NCBI GenBank assembly: GCA_017880775.1
Contig: JADGRQ010000008.1
Location: forward strand, 78,206-142,205
Source: Burkholderiales bacterium
Lineage (GTDB): Bacteria > Pseudomonadota > Gammaproteobacteria > Burkholderiales > SG8-39
DNA: 64,000 nucleotides
Direction: 5' to 3'
The notes beneath the pieces were generated by a model. The model saw nothing but the letters and a program-made list of their open reading frames with translations, ran no database searches and was not told where the DNA came from. The position numbers were made by a program, and so were the translations under genes. Positions 30,301 to 42,300 of this stretch are shown one piece after another; within the stretch, counting starts at the first letter, position 1, and each line of letters begins with the position of its first letter.

Positions 30301-33300
30301 TCAGCGTGCTGGCGTTGAGCCCCAGCACGTTCTTGCTCGCGTACGACTCGCTCAGCGCGCTCACCGTATCACCGCCGACCAGCCCGGCGGTTGTGGGGGT
30401 TCCCGTCGAGCTCGTGGTGCCGTCATACACCTTGCTCGCGCCCACCGCGTTCACCGTCAGTGCCGCCTTGTTGATCGTGCTGCTGGTGTTGTTGACCAGC
30501 GTGACGTTGTAGTTGCCGCCCGCGTTGCCGTCGTTCACCGTCACGCCCGCGACGCTCACCGTCTTGTTGCCGATCCCGGCGTGGGCGTTGGTGAAGGCAA
30601 ACGTGCCTGCCAACAGACTGTCCAGCGCGTTGCCGTTGCTCGCGTTGGCGTACAGCGTGCCGCCGGTCACCGTCGCCGCTGCACCCGGTGCCGCCAGCGT
30701 GCCGTCATAGGTCTTGGTGACGTTCCCCGTCGACACCGTTAGCGCCGCCTTGTTGATCGTCCCAATCCCGGTCCCCGTCAGCGTGCCGGTCTGCAGCGAG
30801 TAGTTCCCAAGCTGGGTCGACCCGCCCGCGACGTAATTGCCCGTGGCGAGCGTCGTGCTGACGTTGTTGCCCCCGCCTGCGTTTGCGGTGGCGTAGCTGC
30901 CGAGCGTCTGGTTGATGCTCGCCGAATCGCTCGCCACGAAGCCGCTCAGGCTGAAGTTGGCTGGCATAAGGGTAGCCACCGTGGTGCCGTCATAGACCTT
31001 CGAGACCGGACCCACCAGCGCCACGCTCACCGATAGCAACGCCGGGTTGATCGTGCCGATGCCCGTGCCCGTAAAACTCCCGCCAGGCAGCACATAGTTC
31101 GTGAGGATCGTTCCGCCCACCGGGCTGTAATTGCCGGTTGCGAGCGTGGCGCTCACGTCGATGCCGCTTCCGGCGCTGGGGCTTGCATAGGTTCCCGCGC
31201 TCTGCGTGACGCTTGCCGACTCCGTGCCCACGAATCCGGTGAGGTTGAAGTTCGCCGGCGCAAGCGTCGCCGCCGTGGTGCCGTCGTAGGTCTTCGTCAC
31301 CGGGCCAACGAGGGTCAGGCTGAGCGGCGCAGCCGTGATCGTCGCCCCCGTGCCCGCGCTCGCCGGCACGCTGTAGTCGCTCGCCACGCTGCCCGCGCTT
31401 CCCGTCACCCCGCCAATTGATAGCCCGCTCGCGGTGAGCGTCGTGGCTCCGACCACGTTGGCGTTGTTGTAGGTGCGGCTGGTACTGCCGATCGTCGCCG
31501 CCGTGTCCCCCGCCACCAATCCACTCACGCTGAAGCTGGGCGTAAATCCAGCCGGCGCATTGATCGTCGCGTCGTAGGCCTTGGTCACTCCGGTGTTCGT
31601 CAGCGCCACCGTCAGCGACGCAGGCGTGATCGACGCGGCTACGTTGGTGCTTGCCGGAACACTGTAGTCCGTCGTCGCGCTGCCCAGGCTTCCGGTAATG
31701 CCGGTGAGGGCGAGTCCCGCAACGCTGACCGTGTTCGCGCCGGCAACGTGGGCGCTGTTATAGCTCGCTGCGCCGTTCGTGATCGTGGCGCCGCTATCTC
31801 CGGTCGCGAAGCCCGTGACGCTGTAAGCGGGAGTAAAACCGGCCGGCGCCGCGCTCGTGCCGTCGTAAGCCTTGGCGACGGACACATTGGTCAGGCTGAC
31901 AGCAAGCGGCGCCCGCGTGATCGTTGCCGTCACGCTCGCGCTGGGTGTGCCCAGGCTATAGTCGCTCGCCAGACTCGCGTTGGCGCCCGTGATTCCCGTG
32001 AGCGACAGTCCGCTCACGGCGACGGTCGTCGCGCTCGCCACGTGGGCGCTGTTATAGGCGCGGCCCGTGTTGCTGATCGTCGCGGCGGTGTCTCCGCTCA
32101 CCAGGCCGCTCACGCTGAAGGCGGGCGTGAACCCGGCAGGGGCCGCGGTCGTGCCGTCGTAGCTCTTCGTCACGCCCGTGTTGGTCAGGCTCGCCGTCAA
32201 CGGCGCGGCCGTAATCGTCGCTGCGACACTGGCGCTGGACGCACCGAAGCTATAGTCACTCGCAAGGCTCGCATTGCTTCCGACCACACTGGTGAGCAAC
32301 AGCCCGTTGACGCTCAACGTGTTGGCGCTTGCCACGTGCGCGCTGTTGTACGCGCTTCCGCTATTGCTGATCGTGGCCGCGTCCCCCGCAATCAGCCCGC
32401 TCACGCTGTACACCGGCGTAAACCCAGCCGGCGCCGCGGTCGTGCCGTCGTAGCTCTTCGTCACCCCCGTATTGCTAAGACCCACCGTCAGCGGCACTGC
32501 CGTCACGGTACCGATCGCCGCGCTCGCGCTCGCGCTGCCCAGCTGATACCCGTACACCGTCGCCGAACCATTGGTGGCGCTCGCGATCGCCAGCCCCGAT
32601 GCGGTGACCGTCTTGCTGACTCCGGCATGCTTGGTGTCGAAACTTCCTGTCGCAGGATTGTTCAGCGTGACCGTATCGCCGCCGATCGCGCCGGTCGCCG
32701 TGTAATTCGCGGGCAGCAGCGCCGCGACCGTCGTGCCGTCATAGGCCTTCGTGACGGATCCCGTCAATCCGGGAGTGATGACAGGTGCGAGCGAATAAAG
32801 CAGACCGTTGCCCGTCCCCAAAACGCTGGTTACGCCATAGGTCGCGTTGTATTGCTTGAAATTGGAGGCAAGTCCCCCAAGCGTGTCCAAAGTCGGATTC
32901 GCTGAATATACGAGCCAGCGCCCCGAACCAGGACTCAGCGCCGAGGCGCCCGCGTTGTTGACAAAATTCCCGCCCGAAGCGAGCACGATCGAATCCCCGG
33001 CACCGGTCGCACTCACGGCTCCGTTCAGCGTGATCGTTCCCGTGGCAGTAATCGTCGCGGTACCGCCACCCGCGGCGCCGACTCCGCTGATGGCGAGCGA
33101 ACCGGTGTTCCTGAAGACCACGTTACCCGTGCCGGTATTGTTCGCACTCAGATTGGCGACGGCGGTGTCGAGCACGATCCCGTTCGCCGCGCCCAGGCTG
33201 AGCGTGGTAGCGCTGACGTTGTTTGCAGCACCGTTTCCGTCAACGATGCCCCCGGTCGGCGCATTGAGCGTCAGGCTGTTCGCGCCCAGTGTTGGGCCAT

Positions 33301-36300
33301 TGAGGAAAATGTCACGCCCGGAGGTGAGCGAAACGTTGTCGTCTGTCGTGGTCGACCCCGATAGCGTGATATCCGATGTTGCGCCGGTAGTCGTGATGTT
33401 GACCGTCTGCGCGCCGGCGGGTGTCGTCAGCCATCCGCTGCCGAGCGTCAGCGCCTGCGCGTTGTTGAACGTGATGTTGCCGCCAACCGTCGACGCGACA
33501 AAGTTTGAAACTGCGTTTCCTGTTCCCAGCAGGCTGGTGGCGCCGTTGGAACTGGTCGTCAGCGTGTTTGCAGCGATCACGGAATTTGCCGCCTCGGTGA
33601 TCGACTTGCCGGCCGTGTCCGCGTGCAGCGTCACATTGCCCGCGGTGCGAATCGCGGTTCCCACGCTGCCGGTGGCGTTCAGCGCAATATTGCCGCCGGC
33701 CGTCACGGAAATGTCGCCGCCGGCGGCTACCGCGTTGGATGATCCAATGAAAGCGCGTCCGCCAATTCCGGCATTGAGGGTAACATCGCCGCCGCTGTTG
33801 ATGACGATATCGGTCGTGACACCGCCCACCGAGTTCGTACCGATCGTCACCCCGGAAACACTGCCGCCGTTCAGGACAACGTTTCCAGTTCCAGTCGTCG
33901 TGAGGTGCAAATCCGTCGGGCCAGGCGTGCCCCCGCCGATGCCGCCGGTCCGCGCGCCGGCAAAGCTCCCCGACGCTCCGCCGCCAGTGAGGGTCACGCT
34001 CGAAGCGGTAATGTTCTGATGTGGCGCCTGGATGGTTGCCGAATTGTCGATGCCAGCCGCGCCCGCATTCACTTGAATTGCGCCAGCTGATATGTTCTGC
34101 GTACCAGCTTGCGCTCTGATAAAAGCGTTATTACCGATATTCGTATTGGTGGCGCTGACGAACGTATTGTTGCCGCTTGGACCGGCATTGATCGTGATGC
34201 TCGGGTTGTTCGCGGTCACATTGCCTGCAATCGTCTGATTCCCAGACGTTGCGTTGATTTGCGCGAGGTTCCCGGCGGTTGCTGTTATAGGGGTGTCACC
34301 CGTGCCGCCGGTCAGGCTGATCGCGCCGCCCGGTGCATTAAACGTAATCGATTGCTCGCCAGCTCCGGTCTGAAGGATCTGAGCATGCGCCGAGCCGAGC
34401 CCGCTACCGCCGATCAATGTGATACCGCCCGAGCCCACGGTAATGATTTGGTCATTCACCGCCCTTACGCCCGCAAAAGTGTTGATGCCCCCCGCACCGC
34501 CCATCGCTGAAATCGAGGCTGCGGAGATATTTTGCGAACCGTCCGAAAATATGTCGGCCTCATTCCCATCGGTCGTAGAACCGCCCGATGCGCCGCCGGT
34601 GAGCGTTATTGTCGGACTGCCGGTGATGACCTGACTCGCCCCCGGACTTTCCGCGCGGACGAACGCTTGATTACCGTTGCCGATAGTGCCGCCCGTCAGC
34701 TTGAGCTGCCCGCCGCTCGTGAAATCGATCTGCTGCAAGGTGCCGTCCGAACGGAGGTCGCCGTTGCTCCCTGCGGTTGCTGCAACGGTATCGGTGCTCG
34801 AACCGCCTCGGATATCGATGGTGCCGCCGCCGTTGACCGTAATGTGCTGCGTTCCTACGGTTCCGGACTGACGAATCAATCCGTGATTGCCGACCAAGCC
34901 AGCGCCGCCGATGAGCGTAATGCCTCCTGCTCCGACCGTAATCGCCTGATCGCTGGTAGATTGGATGGACGCTCCGTTCCCTCCAACGGACCCGGAGCCT
35001 CCGGTTAGCGTAATGCTGCGCGCGCTGACACTCTGAGCGCCGGTTCCGAATGCAAGCAATAGCGCATTGTTGAATCCGCCGCTCGCCCCGCCCGTCATCG
35101 TGATATCGCCGGCGCTTACGGACTGCAAACCATTGCCGGAATTCTGAATCACCGCGCACGCGCCCTCCACGGTGCACGCGCCAGGACCCGCGACACCCGG
35201 CGCCGTTCCACCTGTAATCGTCACCGTGCCCGGCGTGGTGATGGTCTGCGTGCCGGTAATGCTAAGAATGCGCGAAGCCTTGCCGTCCGTATTACCGCCC
35301 AAAACCGTTATTGAGCCACTTTGCCCGACGTTTCCGGCAGTTACGCTTTGGTTGGCCCCTTGCATCGACGCAAGACCGGTACCAGCCGCAGAGCCGACAT
35401 TGATGGCGTTATTCGAGGCAGCACCCGTGACCAGCAACGTCTGATCGCCGGCGTTGGACGTGATCAACGCATCGCCACCCGTCGCGAGCAGATCAACCTC
35501 GCTGGCGTTATTTACCGTGATCATCTGAGCGCCAGAGCCCGCACTCTGGATTCTCGCACCGCCTGCAACAGCACCAGTGTTTGATACGACCAAGCCCTGG
35601 TTCGACGCATTCATGCCGGAAGTCGTGATGCTTTGCGTCCCGAAAGAAACGTTGATAATGTTCGCACCACCCAATCCACCCGCAAGCGACTCAACGAATT
35701 TCGCGCTGATCGTCTGACCAGCGTCGGCACTCAGAGTTGCAGTTGCAGAACTGCTGCCGCCCGCGACTGATTTAACCGTCAACCCGCCATTGAGGTTGAT
35801 GTTCTGCGCGCCCGTCACGCTCTGCACAGTCACCTGACCGTTTGCGCCGCCCGACCCCGACGACTGGATCATCAGGTTGCCGCTACCAGTCGCGGCGGAA
35901 GTATCAAACTTTTGCAGCCCGGAAGCGGTACTGATGGTTACGCTGCTGTTTGCACTATTGTTAATGCTGATCTGATCAAAGGCGGTAAACGTCTGCGTAC
36001 CTGCACCGGTGACTGAAATCGTCTCCGGTCCCCCGCTGCTGCCCATGGCAATGTTCCGGCCCTGGATCGACATTGAGCCAGTCGTATTGCCGGCGCCGGT
36101 TCCCACCTGAACAACAACGCCGCCGAAATTGACGTCGCCGACGCCTGAGCTATCGTTGTCGGCAGCAATCGTAAGATTCCTGTTGTCGGCGAGATACACA
36201 TTGCCGTTGGTGACGAAAACGTTGTTGTTCGCCTTCAGCTCGAGATGATGGTTGAACGGAGTGCCGGAGGACCCCATATCGGCCGCGGTGGTCAGATTCA

Positions 36301-39300
36301 CATTGTTGCCCGCGAGCACCCGCACTGTTCCGGCATTGATGTTGCTGTTCGCAATCGTGGTGTTGACGTTGACGTCGCCGGTGCCGTCGGAGCGGCCGAT
36401 CTCCAGCGTACCGGCTGTGACATTGCCTAGTTCACTCGGTGACAGGCTCATGACCCCACCTGTGGGTCCCGACTCGATGTTGATGGTCTGAGATAGCGTG
36501 GTGGGCCGCAGCGTTACGCTATTCGCTCCCGCGTTGACCGCGCCGGTGATATCCAGGTCATCGGCGGTGACGATGATATTGCCGCCGGTCTGGCTCATTC
36601 CCGTCACGGTGAGCTTGTTGCCGGCGGCTTCGGTAAACTGAATGCCGCCCGAGGTTGTGTTCGAGGCGTTGAGATTGGTGACTACATTGTTGCCGTTGAG
36701 CGCGATGCCGCTATTTGCCGTCGCCGCAAGCGCGTTTGCCTGAATCAGGCTGTCCACGCCTTCGCTGATCGATTTGCCGGCCGCGTCGGCGTGCAGCGTG
36801 ACATTTCCCGTAGTGAGGATCGAAGTGCCGACGCCGCCACTGGAATTCAGCGCGATGTTGCCGCCCGCCGTCACCGCGACGTCCCCGCCTGCGACAGCTC
36901 CGCTTGGACTGCCGATCCTCGCCCCCGATACCGTCCCCGGGTTGAGCGTGATGTTGCCCCCGACGTTCATCGTGATGTCGGTGGTCTGTCCGCCAAGGAA
37001 GCCGCTGCCGATATTGGCGCCCGAACCGGAATTGGTGCCCCCCGTCAGAGTGAGATTGCCGTCGACGTTGAGCGTTAAATTTGTCGGGGTGGGGGTCGAT
37101 CCGCCTCGCCCGCCGATCGCGGCGCCACCACCGGTGGTCGCGGTCGCGCTGGAACCGCCGCCCTTGATCGCGAGATCGCCGTGGACGTTGATGAACTGAG
37201 CCGGTGCCTGGATCACCGCGTAGTTATTGATCCCGCCGGCGCCTGCATTGAGCGTCACGCCGTCCGCAGTGATGGTTTGCGTCCCCCCGACCAAATCGAC
37301 ATCGAGGATCGCGGAGTTGCCTTCCAAGTCCACTCCACCGCTCGCCCCGCCGGTCAGCGTGATGCTGGGCGAATTGGCTGACGTCGTTCCCGTGATCGTC
37401 TGCGTGCTGCCACCAGTCCGCGTGTGAATTCCGACACTGTTGCGGCTGCCGACCGTCCCGCCAGTCAGAGAGATCGCACTGCCAGGCGCAGTGAAGCTGA
37501 TCTGCTGCGAATCGCCATCAGCTGTGATGTAAGCGTAACTGCCGTGGCCGGATACAGTGCCAATCCCTGATTGCGCGCTCGACCCGCCGTGCAGCGTGAT
37601 CGCGCCGCCCCCTCCCACCGTAATCAATTGGCTCGTGCCGGCCAACCCACCCTGGAATACGGAAGCATAGTTGTCGGTGAGCGGACCGCTACCGCCCGTC
37701 ATCGTCAGACCGCCGCTGCCCACCGAGATGCTCTGGCCTGAATCGCTTGTAATCTGCGCGAAGTTGCCGGTGCCGAAGCCGCCTCCGCCCGCACCTCCGG
37801 TCAGCACAATACTGGGGGCGACGAAAATCTGAGCGGCACCGCTGCGAATCTGCGCGAAGTTGCTGGTGCCGTTGGCTCCGCCGCTGAGCACCACAGCACC
37901 CGCAGTAATGTTCTGCGCGCCCAGGTCGGCCCGGAGGAGCGCGAAGTTGCCTTCTCCGGCAACTCCGCCGCTCGCACCGCCAATCATCGTGATGGTGGGC
38001 GAGCCAGTGATCGTCTGCGTGCCGCCACTAGTCCGCGTGTGAATTCCGGCATTGTTGCGGCTGCCGACCGTCCCGCCCGTTATGGAGATCGCGCTACCCG
38101 GCGCAGTGAAACTCAACTGCTGCGAATCGCCGTCGGCAGTGATGAAAGCGTAACTGCCGTTAACGGTGCTGCCGATGCCCGATTGTGCACTCGAACCGCC
38201 GCGAAGAGTGACCGCCCCGCCCCCATTTACCGTGATGGTCTCACTGGTGCCGGCGAGCCCGCCCTGGAATATCGAGGCGAAGTTCTGCGTCAATGCTCCG
38301 CTGCCGCCGGTCATCGTCAGACCGCCGCTACCCACCGTTATGCTCTGGCTCGCGTTGCTTTGGATTGACGCGAAGTTGCCCGTGTCGATGCCGCCGCCGT
38401 CCGCGCCGCCGGTCAGCGTGATACTGGGGGCGACGATCGTCTGGCCGCCAGGGTTGTAAATCTGGGCGTAGTTGCTAGTACCGTTGGCTCCGCCAGTGAG
38501 AAGCACCGGACCGGCAGTGATGGATTGCAGCCCGGTGTAGCCAAAGATGCCCGCCAAGTTGCCTTCTCCGGAAATCCCGCCACTCGCTCCGCCGGTCAGT
38601 GTGATGCTCGGCGCGCCGGTGATCGTTTGCGTGCCGTTCGGTGCGCAGGGCCCCTGGGATGAGCATAAAAAGATCTCCGCGAAATTGCGGCTTCCGTTAG
38701 TGCCTCCGGTAAGCGCGATGGCGCCTCCCGCGGTGAAGTCGATCTGCTGCGAGTCCCCGTTCGCGCCAATGAAAGTGCGACTGCCATGACCGGCGCTGCC
38801 AACGTTGGTCTTGGCGGATGAACCGCCAACCATCGTAATCGACCCTCCACCGTTCACGGTAACGGTCTGGCTGGTACCCGTCGCTGCATTCTGGAAAATT
38901 TGCGCGAAGTTGTCGGTAGCGCTTGCCCCGCCGCTGCCTCCGGTCAGCGAAATACCGCTTGTACCAACGGTAACGCTCTGGCTCCCGTTGCTCTGGACAA
39001 AAGCCACGTTGGTTGATCCGATCGAGCCGCCTTGCAGCGAAATACCTTTCGCCGACACCGTCTGGGGGCCGGTCCCCGTGTTGTATACGGACGCCTCGGC
39101 GCCAAACGTGGAAGCAGTGTTGGGCTGGGTTCCGGCAGTAATCGACAGCATCCCGGTGGTCGAAACAGTCTGGGGACCGGAACTTGAAAAGATACCCGTA
39201 TTCGTGGCGTCCGCGATACCGCCCTGCTCGGTAATCGAACCGCTCTGACCCGCGGTGCCTGCCGTGACGCTCTGGTTGTTACCCGAGATGTACGAGAGAC

Positions 39301-42300
39301 TTGCGGAGAGCGCTCCACCCACCGTCAACGCGTTGGCCGAGCTGGCTCCCTGAATGGTCACGGTCTGATTGCCTGAGGACGTGATATTGGCGCTGCTGGT
39401 CTGTGCCACCACCGAAATCGACGCCGCGTTGTTGACATTTATGGTTTGCGCTGTCCCCGAATTACCAATGTTGACGCTATTTGTTGCAGCGCCAGTGCCA
39501 CCAAGCAGCGAAACGTTGCCGCCGTTAACGGTAACGGATTGAGTTGCGGTCGTGCTGTTCTGGCTGATTCCCGCCCCGCTGTTGCCGCCGGTCGCGGTAC
39601 CGCCGTTGATCGTGATCCCTCCGGATCCGGCGTTGATGGTCTGTCCGCCCGATATCCCGAACGCCGAGATGAACGAACCGCTGCTGGTCGCTGTGCCCGT
39701 TCCACCGGTTAGAAATATGCCGGTGCCGGTATTCGCAAGGAGCGTTTGTGTTCCAGGAGTTATAGGACTGCCCTGGCTAAGGAACGCTCCGTTGTTCGTA
39801 CCGCTCGAACCGCCCTGCATGGTCAGATTGCCGCCAGCGGACAGGTCCAGCAACTGGTTGCCGCCGCTGTTGGAAATTCCGGCATTATTGCTGTTGCCGT
39901 TCGCGCCGCCGGTTATGAGAATGTTGCCGCCGCCGATCAGGTTGATCGTTTGCTGGGCTGCAGTCGCGCCGCTCTGCCCGATGTTGACTGAGTTTCCGCC
40001 TCCCGCACCGCTACCTCCAGTCAACGTCAGACCGCCGGAGCCGACATCAAGAGTCTGCCCGGCGAACGCCGAAATAGACGCGCGATTGTTCGTACCCGTG
40101 GCGCCGCCAAACAATGCAACTGAATTGGCGGTGACGTGCTGTAGGCCGTTAAAATTGTTGGATATGCTCGTCGAGAATCCGTTGGTCGGCGCCGTTCCTG
40201 CAGAAATGGTGAGCGCGCCGGTCGTCGAAATGGTCTGCGTGCCGCCCAATTGGCTCGTCAGGTCTACCAACCTGCTGTCGGCCGCCGGCCCGGTAAGCGT
40301 GATCGACCCGTTCTGCACGCCGGTGCCTGCGGTAATCGACTGATTGTTGCCTCGAACAAACGACGATCCCGTGTTTGCCGCCGCGCCGATCTGAATAGCG
40401 TTCAAGCCGGTACCGGTCACCTGAATGGTCTGGTCGCCGCTCGCGGTGATCTGCGCCGTACTCCCGACGCCGCTGACCCGCAAGAAATCGGCATTGTTGA
40501 CGGTGATCGTCTGCGTCCCCGTCCCAGAACTTTGAATTCCGGCGAAAGACGCAAAGTTATTCAAGATGCTGATCCCCGTGCCAACGTTCGCGTTATTGAC
40601 CGTAATATTCTGGTTTCCGCTGGTGTTGTTTTTGATCGAGGCAGAGAAGCCGGTTAGGACGGTCACTGCGATCGAACGCGCGGTGATGGTCTGGCCGGTA
40701 TTCGCGGTCAGTTCCGCGAACTGCGCGGCCGTCGATTGAACGACGAGCCCGCCAGCCAGATTCAAATTCATCGCGCCGCCTGCCGTCACGGCGTTGTTCA
40801 CCGTCATCGTGCCGCTGGTGCTGCCGGTCGTCACATTGAAATTGCCGCCGCCCGGTGAGAGGTTGATCGGCGCATTGATCGTGACCGAATTCGCCGCATT
40901 CAATGTCAGCGATGCATTGTTGGAAACGGATTTGGTGATGCCGGAGCTAACGGTGATATCCCCGACCTGGCTGCCCGGCCCGCCGGTATCGAGAACGACG
41001 TTGGCGTTGGCGTCGAGCTGCCCATTGATCAGATTGGCGCCCACCTGAGAATCGTTGTTGTTTGGCGCGAAACTGGGAACGCCACTGTTGTTGGCGACGC
41101 CGCTCCCGGCCACGACCTCGATGTTGTACGGATCGAGCAGCCACGTGCCGCCGCTGCCGCTCGGAGCGCTGACATCCGGTGCCCGCGTAACTTCCAGATA
41201 GTGGCCCGAGGTCTCTACGAATCCGCCATTGCCCGATTCCGCCCCACCGCGCGCGTTGATCGCGCCATACACGCGCGTCGCCTCTTCCGACCAGACGATC
41301 ACTTTCCCGCCGTCGCCCGACTGCGTCGCACTCGCGTCGATCGTGGCGTCCGGCCCAATATAGGTCGCGCGCGCATTCTGGACGTCGGCGTTCTTGCCCT
41401 GGTAGTCGCCGCCGATGAGCACAGTGCCGCCACCCTGCCTGCCGGTGGCTTCGACGCGAGCATTGCCGACAAGGCCAACCTCTTCACCGGTGATCTCGAT
41501 GCGGCCACCCCTTTCGCCGCTGGCGCTGGTGACGCTGCCCGCCTCGAGCATTGTTTGCCCGGAGGCGCGGAAGACGATGTTCCCGGTTTCGTTGCGCGCA
41601 ACGGAGTCGGCGCGCACGATGCCTTGCTGGCGGATCAGCCCCGCGTAGATGCCCGCGCTGCCGCCGTCGGCGAGAATCCGGCCCACGTTCAACGCTGTGC
41701 CGCCCGCCTGGATCTCCACCCGCAGGTTGGGCACGTCGGCTTCCACCAGTTGGGCACTCTTGCCCGCGGCGAGGACGGTCTGGCCCTGAGGGGTCGTGAT
41801 GACGCCGTGGTTCTCGATGTCGGGGGCGATCAGGTAGACGCGACCGCCCGCGGGCGTCGCGATCCTGCCGTAATTCAGGATCGGGTTGGCGACCGCGCCG
41901 GACTGGAAGTTGAGCCGGCCAGCGAGGAAATCCTGATCGGTGATGTTGAGCGTCGACGCAACCAGCCCCGCCACATCCACCCGCGATCCAGCACCGAAAA
42001 GGATGCCGTTCGGGTTGATGAGGAACACCCGCCCGTTCGAGCTCAGCGTGCCGAGGATCGCCGATGGGTCCCGGCCGACGACGCGGTTCAGTACCGAACT
42101 CGCGGCGGACTGCTGCACGAACCGCGTGGTCTCGCTCGCGCCGATCGAGAAGCCGCGCCAATTGATGATGGCGTTGGGGCTGTTGGTTACGTTAAGGGAA
42201 TTGCCAACCGAGGAGAAGCTTGCCATTCCGCTGACCACCGACGGCCCGGTCGGATTGGCGAGCGAGGAACCGCTGAACGCAAGCGCGACGAGCACGCCGA

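Noticed and set aside
30120..39110. Regularly spaced repeats suggesting a CRISPR array
   Set aside because: Units are 261-627 bases, in frame and protein-coding; no 24-40-base repeat/spacer pattern and no cas genes.
27363..41048. Long plus-strand frames rich in Pro/Val (for example 28479-29699, 32847-34019, 39552-40343)
   Set aside because: They are antisense to the tpsA repeats; their Pro-rich bias is the mirror of Gly-rich codons and no domain is recognisable.
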